A stretch of 64,000 bases of DNA from Neodiprion pinetum (Eukaryota; Arthropoda; Insecta; Hymenoptera; Diprionidae), in contig NC_060232.1 in assembly GCF_021155775.2 (NCBI RefSeq), positions 10,321,251 to 10,385,250 on the forward strand, given 5' to 3'. The stretch's first letter is position 1. Every line of letters begins with the position of its first letter. The notes under the pieces were generated by a model that had not been told where the DNA came from, ran no database searches, and was given only the letters and a program-made list of their open reading frames with translations. The translations under genes were made by a program, and so were the position numbers. This document shows, in pieces, positions 14,935-29,900 of this stretch.

Positions 14935-17900
14935 GTGAGTAACACATCCTTCGTTTATATAATACCTAGATACGATCACAGACGCCGGGGAATGCCGTGT
15001 GATAACGGGAAATCTTATGATTTAGGGAGCTGCCAAAGATCTCAGTCGAACTCGTCTCAAATGTTTTTGAAGTGCTGAGATGAATGTTTCACTTCCACCT
15101 AAATCACGCAAACTGTGAAGTTTCATGAATCTGAAATGTGACGGCGAATTTTGTAGTCTTGCACTGTCAAAAATGGCGGTGTTAAAATTGTCCAAAGATT
15201 CCTGATATGGAATACTACAAAACCATTTTTTGGGGTCAACTTGAAAATTCATAATCACATATAATAATGTTATATCTGTTGTTTTAACGGTAAATGAGAC
15301 AAAAGTTGAGCCGGACCAGAAAATCTTAATGTTAATATAGTCGTACCGAAAAATTTGTTACGATTGCTACAATTTTGCTAGTTTAAATAACATTGGAACT
15401 CTGCTTGGCTATGTTTGCAAAACCTTTGCTATTGCATTGAAAATTTTCGCTTTGACAGCTAAAATTCTTGCTCGGACTATATTAACATAAGAATTTTCTC
15501 GTCTAGGAAATTATATTTTGTCGTAACTTGCACTCATAAATTCGTACATTTTCACTATATCGCAGAGCGATTTATTAAATTTCTCCACTCTCTCGGCATC
15601 GGATGACACTGTAAAATTGTACTTGCAGAACTTTTCCACCTCTGCGTGATGGACATATAATCCACGGGTAATGTAATATGGGAAAGTGCTCATTCGTTTT
15701 TTACGACGTCGATGAAAAATTGGCTTTATCACCTAGCATCCCAAAATTACACTTATTCTCCAGCTAGATGCTTTACCATTTCCAAACACCGTGTAAGTGC
15801 ATCGTGACTGTTGGGTGTCAGAAAAAGGAATTTCCACGTAAAGTTGTACCCTCGTGATCCAAAATTGTCGCGATTTTATCCGCTTTAAATCAGGTTATCG
15901 TCTCGTCTCATCGATATTTTTCACATCACCGCATTGTGTAAGTATAACAGCGGACATGGCGATGTAAGGAAGCAATTAGTTAGCCGGGTATAGCGGGCAC
16001 GCTGCGGATTGCTCTGCGCATTAATTTCTACCCACCCACGTGCTGGCAAAAGACTCGATGAAATATGGTCCGCTCGATGATAGCACCGAGACATTTGTTC
16101 CCTGTTATATCTTCACAATGAAATCTCTCCTGGAAATAAATATATGAAAGGAACGCGACGAGACGTTCTGTGTGCCATGAGCAAACAACAAACGCCGGCG
16201 GCCGCCACCGCCAACACGTACCAACCAGAGATCCGCGCACAAAATACCAGAGCACAATAGACGTTCGGCTAAATAGGCTCCTTTGAGAGCGGGGACTTTT
16301 TTTCCGTCGAATTTTTTTCTCCTCTTTACTTTTTATCATTCCATTCTGTTTAACACTATGTTGATTTATTTTTTAAACATTTCTTCTTTCAAATCTAATA
16401 TCCGCGGTAGTCGAGAAGACAAACTAATCTGCGTTTTTGTAATTGTTCAAATTTTCTATATACATTCTGGAGGAATGAAGAGGAATCTTTGTAGCAAACA
16501 CGGCTTTTACTGACAGTTAATTTTAACAATCAGTCAGGCAAATGATCGACTAATCAGGCAATGCTCGTCCACTTGCGGCAAGCGCGGAAACGAAAGGTCG
16601 GTTTCAATAGACTGCTTTGATAAATTGATCTATATTCAAACGATCGGTCGATTCGATGTGGCACTTCTTACCAAAGCGCTTGATACGTTCGAAATGTTCA
16701 CCTTTCATTTGATCCGCGACCAAATAAAATCGCGTGTAAAACGCTGCCTCGTTTTATAGCTCCCACTTTTTCGGACACCGATACTTCCGTTTGTTTATAA
16801 AAAGCATCAAAGAGCAGATTCAGTATTGACAAAAATGTGCAGTCAGTTCTAATCTCGATTTTCAACGTCTCAGAGTATTCAGAGGAATATCTTGCCGATG
16901 TGAAAATTTAACGTCTTTTTTTTTTAAGCTAATGCAAACCCCGATCATCCCTAAACCGCTTCAATTTTATATATAAAATGTATACATGAATAGGTTTTAT
17001 TCTGTATAGAGTAATATCGTGGAGTTAATCACCCGTCGATTTCATGCTTACCAGATTTCGAGATTTCAGGGGTTTCCAAATATGTATAGGATTCTAAGAC
17101 TTCTCAGATTTCGAGACACTTCAATGATTCGGCACGTGCTTGGGCAAGTAATTAACCGCTTCAAACACTTTGTGGTAGTCATGGAAACGGAGGATTAGGA
17201 ACGATCTGTGGCCCTAGCCAAGAGAGGATTCCCCCCTCGTACAGGCGGTGAACCTGGACGTTGACATCGGTCTCGCGCAGACGTGAATCAATGTCACGCA
17301 TGGATTACTCGGTGCAGAGATATATACACCGTGGCCGTCTCGTTACGGTCTGGTTGATTGGATTAACAGGATATTAAAGAATAATATCCCTGTCAGTTCA
17401 TACAGCAGCCCCGACAGGAAATTAGGGATTTTGTTTCAACAATATGAATCCTCTTAAATTAAAACCGGAGAGCGCAGCTCGGCACATACCGACTACCCTG
17501 CTGAGAAATTCACGACGAGCACACACCGCCGGGTTATGCCCTCATCGCGTCGATTTTACCCGGCTTATTTTTTCTTTTTTTTTTTTTTATCAAATATTCC
17601 TCCTTTTTTTTCACAATCATTCTGAAACGTTTATAATTGCCTCGTTATCGGGTAACAGCTGGTCTTTGATCCTCTTTCATACTACATATATATGTATATA
17701 TACGCAAGCTCTGTTACGGGTGAGCTGCAGAGTATGGCCTTACCATTAACAGCATGTCTTCTGACTTGCTCGTAATTACGCCGTTGAATGCCTGCGTGGC
17801 CTCGTAAACATTCCTCATTTCACATTTTTATTTTATTTATTTTTTCACCGTTTTGCCAACACTGCAGGGTGGATTTTTTTAGGATTTTTAGATCGGTGGA

Positions 17901-20900
17901 GATGAAAGAGAGTGAGCGAGGAAAGGGAGGGACGTGTCAAAGGGAAAGGCCGGCCCTCAAACCGCAATCCTCGTTCTTTGGGATTACGACACAACATTAT
18001 ATATGCGATATATGGAGCGTGCTGCTATAACGACAATAATTGATTACGGTTATTAGGGTTATTAAGGCAGTCCTTGGTACAAAATTGCCGTAATGAAGAG
18101 CGCATTATACATTCGCACGCAGCAAATAACCGCCCAGGGACAGTTGTTACTCATTACAGCCGATACGACGTCGTTATAATGCATTCCTAACAGCAACAAT
18201 GACTGATATAACAATAAAGTTCGCAACAATGATTACGATGAAAGCCGATTTGTAATGGCTGCGAGTTTGATGTCACTCCTAATGACAACTCAGCTGAATG
18301 AGCCCCTTTTGAGCATCGCAAAACCTTTCGCAAGATGAAAGTCAGAACTGTGTCAGAAATGAGTATTACAAATTCTAAGAAACGAAATTACATGACTAGT
18401 CCTGAATTCGTAAAAAGTATTTCACTAATAAGGTTTGCATAATGATACGAAACACATCTCATTATAATCCATGGCAGAATTTTCGGTAAGTAAATCCATC
18501 GAAAAATATTGTGCGGTAAGACGCTTGTGTGCAAATAAGATCCTGATATGAGGTATTGAAATTCTTTATAAATAAAAATCTGTTATACATATTGATTCGA
18601 AAAACATCGTATACGATATCCATAATATTGAAGAATTTCAATTCGTACATCAAACAGGGATAACACAGTGTAGGCTGACTAATCAATTTTGTACTAATTT
18701 TTTTTTTCAGTGCCCTACGTCACACGAATAGATAAAAAATTTAAGAAGCGTTAAAGGTAGCATGTACATCATAGCACGTGAACAGCGAAAGATCTACGTG
18801 TGAAGCGTTCATATTTTCTCCCTCTCCGCTTTTAGAACAATCTTGATGAAACCGATAAACCCTGTTCCGAGTCATTCGTTGTTTTGCACCAGCGATAAAC
18901 TAATCAAAACGCGTGCAAAATACCCGTGATCCGTCATCACACCCGAATAGCAGAGAGTATTCCAACCGAGAAATGGAACGAAAACCCTTCGGATGTTACC
19001 CCGAAGCATCAGCGAACCAATTACCCGCGAATATACACGCGTAAATTTCGAGATACTGTGACACTGCATCACTTGGGATTAAAGTGTCAGAGCCCCTCCG
19101 CTACATTCTAAGGCTCTAAGCTGTGGCTCACAATTAGTTAGTTCATGCCATCATCCAGGGCGAGGCGTAATCTTGGCTCTGAATCCGATTGCCGCAAAGG
19201 AGGTACTGTCAGCCCCTCTTACCACTCGCTGTGGGTTTGACGATCGCAGACGCCCTTCGTTACCCGCAACAATCATGCTGGATGACATGAATTGAACTGA
19301 TAAGACGACAGGCTCACATCATACTCCCTACTACAAGTGATTACTTTTTGCACTGTGTTCTTCAGACATAAATCGATGAGCGGTAATTCGTACTGATTAT
19401 GAATAAACGCTGGGGTTTGAAGAATCGTGACTATCAATAGTGTTTCATGTCCCTTGAGAAATTGCTGAACCATTGGTTACTGATCATAGCGAAGTTTCAT
19501 CACTGATAAGTTCGTTCCAGTATCGACTGGTTTTTATTGATCGATTTGCCACCAGCAACACCTGTGCCAAACGTTACCCTTCTTCGCGAAGACAACTTGC
19601 GACCAATTTCCTAATCGATGATCCAAAAGTTGGCCAGCTAACTTCCGTGGTCCAAGTATCGCATTCTAACGATACGTAGCCTTCCTCAATATCTTCCATC
19701 TTGACCAATGCTCTCAGCCCTCCGTTTCGCCTGGCGAGTTACTCAACTCCAAGGTCCACGTCATCCACGCCAAGCCACGCCACAGCGCTGCAGCATCTGG
19801 GCAGATTTATTGCACAGCCGGTCCATCGGGCTTGGCCATCGTCGACTATGCCACTCTACGAGCACGGCAGGGAGGAACGGGCACATGGCGATGGGTGCGG
19901 GTATGCATGGCGCGGTAGAACGACCGCTACTGGCCAAAAAGAAGCTATTGTAAACCCGGCGCAGGGTGGTGTGGACGTAAATCACTTCATTATAGTTTAC
20001 GCCGTTCATTATTTACAATACGACGCTATTGTAGAGCGCAATATACGAGCGGAAGAAGTCTTTTGGTAGCGGAACTGAACTGTCGAGAGAAATGCCGCGA
20101 GCCATCTGCTTCGCGTGTATCGTTATCACCGTGTTCGGTTCAATGTTTTTTTTATTTCATGTTAACACAGTGTAATGATAGGACAATGTTTCTGCCATCG
20201 GTTTAACTGCTTGTTCGATGGCTATCAGCTGCTGGCTAGCTTCCTAAGAACCATTTTGCGTCTTGAGTCTCTTCATTGCCGCAACGGTTTACGCATCAAG
20301 ATCTTAGATATTTCGACGTTGCAGTGAATCCTACAAGCTTAACTGTTTGCAAATTATCGAACGTGATCGGAAGGCACCGGTTATATAGCCTGTAAATTCT
20401 CAATATCATTTTGAACTAGTCAAGTTCAGAATTAATTACTTATCGAGGAAGCATATATCTTGAAAGCGAAAAAGTTGAACCATATTTCTAATCGTTTATC
20501 ATCCGAATAACATTAATCATCGCTGGCAACGCACTATTATGGAGGTAAATTATATTATTAAGGTCGATTCCTTTTAAACTATGCATCTGATATGACTTTA
20601 AATTCAGGCTGAATAAATCAAATCTGACCCTGCAAGTAATTTGTTAAAGGATATAACCAGAAATGATTTATGTTCCTAGATACCAAAAGAAATTTCATCC
20701 GACTTATATGCACTTATGATGTTCGAAATATCTTGAATTTAGAAATGGCGAAGAACTGTATTATTCGTCGAGATAGCTTCAAAGAAACATTGCCGGCGAT
20801 TTACGACATATAGCTTGGAAACTCGGTAAGTTACAATAGAAATCGGGTCGTCCAGTTTCTATTCGTTACCTTCTCTCAATTGGTGTGAAGGTATTCGAAT

Positions 20901-23900
20901 TACAGACTCAGCAATGTTTGCTTTCACCCATTGAAGTCTGAATCACCTGAACTTGGTACTTCGTATATTTTTACAGCTGTTTTGCAGCACCTTTCAATAT
21001 CGACACTGCTCAACTCTACCTGTGTCAGAATCAGGTTGACTCCGGTGTAGATACGGAGGTAAAGGATGTTGCGGCAAGTGTGGAAGGGTCGAAGGAAAGG
21101 CGGTTAGGGCTAATTTATAGCCTTCCATGCGCTCCTGTTGCCGATTTTAGTATCGAATGGTGCCAAAGTCGTTTATTTATTGGTTTCAATCCTTGCCTCG
21201 CAGTTTGTCTGGCTTTAAGTTTAATTTAGCTCGTCCGCACGACAGTGCGAGGTTCAGGCTAAGGAGGCTGAATCTGAGGTGAGCCCTCGAAGGAGGAATG
21301 AACGATGCGCAAGTGAGAAATAAAGAGATAGAAAGATAGAGAGAGAGAAAGGAAAGTCAGGTTGAGTGGAGCCCAGTCGAGAACTACCAAGGTAACATTG
21401 ATACGCGCAGGGGTTCTGGCAGCCGGTCTGATATATTGCTACGTAAGTGCTCACTTCTCAAACAAACTGCTGTTAAATGTGCTTTGCAACTACCGCCTCT
21501 GCTTCTTTCCCCTCCGTCTGTCTCTCCTCTTCTTCTCCTCTCGATCTTCCTTGCGCAATTTTCCTACATGAAAAACCGGAGTCATTCAATTCTCCCACTT
21601 TCTTATCATCAGCATCTTCACCACCCACGCTTCTCCCCTTGACGGATATGGAAATCGCGTATTTTCACCACCATCTCAACCTCGCCTTTCCGCTCTACTT
21701 ACCCAGTACTCGTCTTCTTCCTCTCAGGCCAACTTCTCTTCTTTGTAATTATTTACGTATAAATATTCTTGGCAACAGAGAATCAAGGGCCACAGCAGGT
21801 TCGCTTATGATTAGTTACCTAGATTCAGTACGCACGAAAAAAGAGCATCGCGAATGCCAGAGACTTTTTGTAAGTCAGCGTCTCCATGCGACTGAGGTCG
21901 CTGATTTCTTTGCTAAGTCTCAATGCGTTCAAGAAAAAATAGTTCTCCAAGAACTGAAATTCGTTCGGATAATAATTTCAGGATACTGTTATTTGAGTAT
22001 TCTTCAAAGTTTCGCAAAAATTGTGAAATTTTAGTATCAAAAAAAAAAAGATTTTAACTAAAATTTTTACATGTTTCACCGCCTTGAAGAGTAGATCTAT
22101 AGATTTTCCTATTAATTATATCGAGATACTTGTTAATCGGTTGTGTTGTAATTTTTCTTCTCTAACGTGCCTCAATAAATTGTAACTGGAAGAAGTGTTA
22201 ATTTACAGCTCCACTTGAGCGTCCGCCGGACAAGTTCATTTCAGGCGAAATAACTCTCACTACACTCGTGGACGGATGGACGAAATAAATTCTCTCTTGT
22301 CACGTAACAGGATATAGATTAATACCCGAGAGTAGGCTGAAACAATCATCCTTTTCACGCCATCTCACTTTGTGCAGACTGCATCTACAGCACGAAAATC
22401 TCAAGAGTTTCATAACTGACAGAAAATATTTGCAAAGCTTAACCAAAATCAAACGTTAACCGTATGAATCTGCCGAAACCTTAATTCTTCGAATAGTTTG
22501 TGCGTCAAAACTTTTATCCTGATTCTTGAAACGAAGAACTTTACAGTTTGCCTCCCGATTTCCATATTCGTGTTGAAGATCCAACAGTTTGAAATTATTC
22601 GAACAGCTCTTGAAAATAACAAGTGCACACGTTTCCACAATACAATAAGTCACAAAAATCTACACCTTAGAACTTTCCAACTCTTTGCAAATTCTCTCGC
22701 ATCGTTATATTCGGATGAAGGATACGAACGTTCAAGAGTGTTAAAAACTTCAAAAGGCAGTGAATCTTTTTCCACAATGGATAACTATAATCCAATGAAA
22801 GTTTGGAAAAGTTTTCAACTAGCAAGACTTATTCGCGAAGTAAGTCGGTATGCAGTAATTACCGTGACCTAAGTTTATGCACTACAGTGACAGAGAGCCG
22901 GGAGCGTGACTGAAAGCTGTTCTGTCGTCTGCAGTTGACTGCTCTTAGCAGCAGGTAATTATTATAGTTTATAATACTGCATTGCTCGGGTATTCAGGTA
23001 CTGGAAAGTGTTTGCCGGGTAAGAAACTTCAGCCATACGTTGGTGAGGTGTCCATTGAAGCCGACAAGCTGTACTTGGAGCCTAGGAGGCGAGTATTAAA
23101 CGCGTGTGCGTAAATTAGGTAACTTGTCTGGGTTTATGGAACTGGTTTCGTGCCGGGACTTAAGGCAGGTCGGAGCATCGATGACCTCTGGAATTCCATC
23201 CGCAGCAATGAATGAAACTTAGAATATGCCTCATCTCATCCGGAACATCGTTTAAGTCAGATTGCCAGCTAAGCCAGACTGCAGCCTCTCCGTCTCTCTC
23301 TCTCTCTCCCTCTCTCTCCCTCCCTCTCTCCCTCGGTCTTCGATAAGCATGTACAACACGGTTGTACCATTGCTTTTCCACCTGTTGCTAAGTACCTTGC
23401 AGTTATAGTCCGCATTTACGGTGGATGCAGAGGATTAGTGTGAATTCTGTGAACTTATCATACGAAAGGGATTCACCTGCTTAGGCTCCTCCCCTTTTTT
23501 ATCATCCCCATTGCAGATAGCCGTATTCTTTACTTGCAATTAGCAGCCATAAAATTCGTTGGATATACTTAGATGCTAAACAGCTTCTGCACAAATGCCC
23601 GCCTTCCAAATCTCCTCCGAGCTAGAGAGCTGCTGAATTTCTGGGTCAAGCCAATTCAAAGTTCAACCCTGCTCTTGCACTTACTCGTTTCACCGTCTCA
23701 ACTGCTGCGCCATACATTTCACAGAATGATTCCTTGCCTTGTTATTGTTTTCCAGAACCGCCCAAGGGAGCACGTAAAGGTTCAGGGGTATTGAAGCAAG
23801 CAGTACCTCACGAGGTAGAATATATACGATACCTCCGTTACTTGGTGATTCTGCGTCCGCGTGAGACTAAAGACTGGTTGGTTAAATATATTTCGCCTAA

Positions 23901-26900
23901 AAGTACGAAGGCGATATTTCCTTTAACTGTAACGGTGATAGGAATGAACGTCTTTGGTTCTTTTCGTCTTGGGAAATTCTTTCTGGAACGGTCCGTATTG
24001 ACTCACGGTGTATAAATAAGATTGATGAAAGATTAATACGATCAGGAAAAAGATCCGCCTTGCAGAACAGTAACGGAATTAATGCAGAGGAAATTGATGA
24101 GCCATTTTATGGAGGAAAAACAATACATCACTGTGATCGGAATCGTACTAAACGTATTAACTCTTCTACGCCTTTTCCATTATACCTCCCTATGTTCTTC
24201 GAATGAAAACCACGCTTATTTTTCGAGGGTGGAAAGATTTTTTGTGCCCCTTTTCCTAAGCTGATTATTCTCTTCGTGAATCAAATTTTCTATCGATCGA
24301 TTCAAGCTCATTATCAGTCGACCAAGACACTTTTAATGGTTCATTACACGAATTTGGATATTTCCGTATTCCCTTGATATATTGTGTATGCAGCTTTTTT
24401 ATGTATACTTCACAGTTAGATACCATTGACAAACGCTGTTACAAATGTAGGTTAAGTGAATTGAGTCATTTGTAATTCAAGTTATTTTATTTTTCCGATG
24501 AAGTAATGAGAGCGGGAAAAAGTGTCGACGAACTCGTACAAGAACTAAAGGTATAAGAATAAAATGAAATTCAATAAACCCAACAAAATAAATCAATAAA
24601 AAGTAGCTTTTACAGTATGGAGGAAGTTGTGAATAAAAACCGAGGAGGATTTTAACGGAATCTAACGCCTTAGGATTTCTCAAGTTAAAGCTTGGTGAGT
24701 GTCATAAAACGCTATCTCTTCTTAGTATTTGGGTCGGGCACTTTGGCGCTCGAGGCTATTGAGTGAGAAATAAATGAAGAGGAAGTTTAGAGGAAATGGC
24801 ACGTCTTTGACCTTTGTAGAGAACCACCGCACCGTGTAGTTTTTCGTTCAACGTTCTTTCACCAATTTTCTCATAATAGCCGATGGAAAAACTGAAACAA
24901 AGACATCCAATGAAGCGCTTCGAACAGACGTTGAGCTTAAGTTTCCAGGGGATACCAAGTCGCCGCCCCTTTGTTGTCCACCGTCGATCGGAAGGCAAAC
25001 AAGAAAGACAGGCACCTTCGATAAATGACTTTTAAGAAAAGGTATTTCGCGTGGTGGTAAGAGCAGCGTCAAGTGTTTTCTAACCTTTGTCACTTGGTCG
25101 TCGACCCTAAAAAGACGGAGGAATAGGGAGGATTTGCGGTTCGTTCGTTTTTTATCCCTCTTCTTTTTTCAGCTATCGATGTTTGACGGTCTAATCCTCT
25201 AAAGTGTCGGGGGTGCCAGACAGTGGAGAGGGTGACCAGACAGGAGAGTGGAAAGATTGCGAGATGAAAGAAGAGTTCGTGGCGTCATGAATAGCGGAGC
25301 GAGACTCTGATGTGAATAGGATGCTTTGCGCGATGAATATCGACTAGCGGCAGGTTCGCAGAGGGCGTCGGAAATATTTTCAGTCAGTGAGTCAGTCCAT
25401 CAGTCAGTCAGCCAGCCTTAGTCAGCGCACATTGAAGCTTCCGGGGTGAAATAATCCCCCACTCTCTGCGTGCCCATTCATTGATCCATCCTGAATGGTG
25501 AAGTTGTCCACATCCTTCAATGTGCCGTCGTATATTGCCTCTCTGATGTCGGCCACTGGCAATCTTCTCGGAAGGAACTTGTCCTAGCACGCACACCTTA
25601 ATCCCAAGACCAATGGGACGCTCGGGTCTAAGGTCTTACTCCATGATGATTATTCCGCCGATATCCTCACATAACTGAGATCTAGAATAAACCACTGTTG
25701 ATAATGTATTCCGAATGTCCACATGTCCTCACACCTTACTCAACAAGTTTCATTCAACTGATTTTATCCGCGGTCATCCAACTGCCATAAAGTGCACGAT
25801 GTATTCCTTGCATGCCCATTATACGTGTGTCTGTATTTTAGGGACCTGCGTGTAAGATTAGACGAGATGTCTCGGAGAATACTTTAGACGAGTTTTCAAA
25901 GTGTATAGTCTCTGCACCCGTTACCAAAATCAGGCCTCACTAAAGATCGACTTTCGACAAGACTCGAGTACACGTAAACCTATGAAGAAAAAACAAGTTC
26001 GAACTGAATTTATCTTAACAAATCTTTTCGTCGTTTACAAGTTCTTCAGTTCTAATGATCCAAGACAGAGTGGAGCGAAAAATAGAAATAAAGGAGGGAC
26101 AAAAGTATTTACGATTACCTGAACTGCACCTGAACTCACGGAATGCAAACTAATGAATTTTGGGTGATTATTGTTTTGTTGAATTGTTCGACTCTTTGAA
26201 ATTTTAACTAAATTAATATAAATTTCACCTTCGAAATGACAAAGGTTTCACAGTCTGGATTTCGCAGTTACCGATAGAGGTGGTTAATTAACAGTAGCTT
26301 TCAAAGTTAAGTTGATAGTGACGCGAATGTATTACGTTATTATATTCGCCAAGCGTACTAGTCTGTAAATTATCAGTTGTTATTTTTGAACGAAGTTAAT
26401 ACGTTATACCGGTTACGTTGCGAAAACTATGAGGCACGCGTGGTGGACGATGTAATACTGGTGATCTCACGCTAACTTGGTGAAATTAAAAAATGCTAGA
26501 AAATGGTAAAATGCATATTTCAGTGGTAAGGGAAGGAAGCGAGTGCCAAGGCGGGTATTCATTGCTCTAGTTTGAGATGACCAACGACCGCAGGTGTGAA
26601 TAATTGAAGTTGCAGTCTCACTGCTCTGCCCAGCGTAACCCAAGCCTAAACATCCACTATGCAACTCTCGAAAGTACCTAGTGGTAGTCCTCGATCCCCT
26701 CGGTCAATCCGAGCACCACACGCTTTGTGGAAGACAAATCACTGTTAAGCGATCTACCTTGTCCACTTGCTCGTACTGCTGTAGCAAGTTGTTGAAATCA
26801 AAGTCGATCTGAAACGAGTATTAACATTACCAGTGTATCGCTTTGTCGTATCAAAATTCATCCTACAAATATTCTGAATCAAATGGTCCCAGACTATTCG

Positions 26901-29900
26901 AACCCTCTAGTGTACGTTATTAAATCGCAGTACGAAATCACACCCAGGAATGAATGATATGGTCCCAATTTCAAAAAGGAAATACCATTATTGAAACCCG
27001 TGAAAGTTGTGCCTGACAGACCTCCTTTGCAATTTCCCGTTGTAAAGAGACGTCTTTCGAGGCCATAATTCATTTTGCTCGATTGTTGGACTGTCTGCCG
27101 CTTTCATTCGGTTTACGACAGGTATTGGATCAAGTTAAAGCTTCAGCAGTGGAAAAACAAATTCTAAAAATTGCGCGTAAGATGTAAGGTGATTTTCAGA
27201 TTCCTCGTAAAATAGAAACGAACTTGTGAGCATTGTTCTTTTTCTTTAAATCAAGCACTTTCACTACCCACACTCTTGTGAAACATAAATTCATTTACTC
27301 CTATGTTGAGTATTAGAAGTACGATCGTGCAAAGTTTAACTATGTCGATACATTACAGTATAGATTATTATTATTCAGTAGTTTTTTACTTACCTCGTAA
27401 ATTACTACCAAGGTAGAGTTGTTTTGGCCAAAGTTGATATTGGCATCTTAAATCTGCAGGCAATCAATGTCAGCCAGGCAATCCTCAATGGGAAATAGAA
27501 TCGGATAGCTATAGCCGGTATGGGAAGCAGTCGTAAAAGCTAAAATGGGCATTTCATTACGGTGATAAAACGGAAGTGAACTTCTCGAGCGCTAAGATAG
27601 TTGGCTGCTGCTGGCTGGTACCTAAGTTGTATCAAGTCCTCTGTGAGATTAAACTCCTTGCCCTCATCCCCATCAGTTTCCCCTCGTCACCCTCTTTCGT
27701 GCTTTCGTATTCCGCTTAATCTTAGTTCAACAAATTATACGGCTTATTACGTTCAGCTTTGGGCATGGCTCCGCTCAATACAAAGATCTGTAATCGCCTC
27801 ATTCTCTCTGAAGTGAGTATTACGCTCCCGATGTCAGTGCCAGAAACGTAACTAACTACACCATAAAAGTGTTACCCCGAATACTCGGCACATTTTTCGG
27901 TAAAAACCCGTCGCCCTTATTTTCTTTGAAGTGAAGTCAAATTAGCTCGAACGTAGCACGCGGCACAATCCTAATTGCCAAGAGTGCAATTGACATCCAA
28001 CGGCTGTGCAAAGCAAATTTTGTTAATTTCTGTCCCCTGGCATCTTGTTGACCGAGGTAACACGCGGAGTGTTACTAACTTTTGTAGGAGTCGGCACCTT
28101 GCTCGATAGCGCTGACCCCTCTTCGTATAAGATCAAAAGTTTATTGCACCATCGACTCGGGCAAATGGTCACTCGTTTTACGGAATCTCACGAGACATTT
28201 TCCAGCAATGCTGACCGCGGCCGCATTACCTTCACCGAAGATACACCCGTACTTCGAGGTCAAATTGTACGAAAGAGCTTTCGCCTTTAGCACCCGAACT
28301 TCGCAGTTTCAAGCCTCAAGTATACTTTTGAAGAGGTGCTTCAGAAAAGTTGTTCCCATTCACGATCCTCCTGCTTTGCATCTTTGATGCCTTTTCATTT
28401 TTACTTTCAGCTTTATCGTGGAATGTTATCGCTGACTCAACCTTGTAGTCCACTGTACTGTTCCGACATGGATTTTATCCACTTGCACTCTTAAAACATC
28501 GAATTACCGTAAAACGATCGTAACTGACCGGTGGAACTGGTAAAAAAAAATGTATAAACGAGGACAATTTATATGGGGGAAAATTTTCAGGATCCATCTA
28601 TCATTGCGTAACGAAAAATGCGTGGCGATAAATCGCCAGAAAACATTAAACGCAGGAGCTCCGCTGTAACGGACGGTTGACAACTAACGCAAATCTGACG
28701 AGTGATTCTTGTTTCAGGTATATTCACAGTGATGTGTTACAACGTACTGTGCGACAAATACGCAACGAGGCAGATGTACGGCTACTGCCCAAGTTGGGCC
28801 TTGGACTGGGAATATCGGAAAAAGGGAATCCTGGATGAGATCCGTCATTACGCAGCGGACATAATAAGCCTACAGGAGGTAGAAACCGATCAATTCTACA
28901 ACTTCTTTCTACCGGAGTTGAAGCACGACGGTTACGATGGAATTTTTTCGCCCAAATCCAGAGCCAAGACCATGGCGGAAAATGATCGGAAATACGTAGA
29001 TGGATGCGCAATTTTTTTTCGAACAGCCAAGTAAGTGTCAATTTATTCTACCTCTTGATTAGTGAATTTGTTCTTTTTATCCTTCACCCGGCTTAGGTCC
29101 TTTCGAAGCTTTCAACCTGCAGAGTGTATCTTCTACGTGATCGCGTTACTTTATTCGGAATCTATTCATGGCTCTCTGTGTGACTCCTTACAATTTACTC
29201 GACATTTAAAGCCCCGAAAAAGTTTCCCTCTCTCCGAGTTTACAATCAATCAAATATCACGATTTTCGACTTTAACGAGATTTTCCATGTCAGCTTCCGA
29301 TGACTACGTAATTATATAAAATACAAATGAAAGTAGGCGCGATATGAAAAGAGAAACTTGGCAGTACATCATGTTTTTAATTGCTTTTTCGCGTGAAGCT
29401 TTGACAGCGAATATATATGTGTTTATCACATTATATACCTATATATGTACAATATATTTGCGTTACTCGTCACAATTACTACTCCGTGGTGTATAACTGA
29501 ATTTGAAAATTGCCCAATCAACGCGACATCTATAACTTGTTCAGCCTTTCACATTCGTTCTCAAACCGCACTACTCGTTTCCATTTCCCTGTGGTTGGAC
29601 GTGAATGATTAAAAAACTAGCGCAGCGCAACTGGAGCTTTGGGAGCATTGATGGTACTCGTTAGTAAGTAATATCCTCCTGGTAATACATCATCGAAGAT
29701 TGGGCGTAAGGGACGAGCGGGGACAGGGAGAAAAGGCAAGCCGTATTTGGCTTCTACGTCAAGCCCACAGAATCTCGAGTTCCAGCATAAGGATACTTTG
29801 TTATAATATGTAGGGTGGATGGGTTGTGGGGGCAGCAGGTAGCGCCACGTCGACCACTTCCGGATTAAACCTGTTTACAGCTGTGATGGCAATTCCGTTT

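Noticed and set aside
14893..14937. An ATG frame in the 14866 exon reading MDPLDKAQQDSTDL, which looks like a first coding exon
   Set aside because: Its phase at the donor does not match the exon at 28718. The alternative frame gives PPQRPWIPL...NRTRPTC and joins exactly to IFTVMCYN, the known CNOT6 order.
21477..22034. 185-codon ORF in the 13.8-kb CNOT6 intron
   Set aside because: The first part is CT-rich low-complexity sequence, and the rest shows no recognisable domain. It overlaps several other equally open frames.
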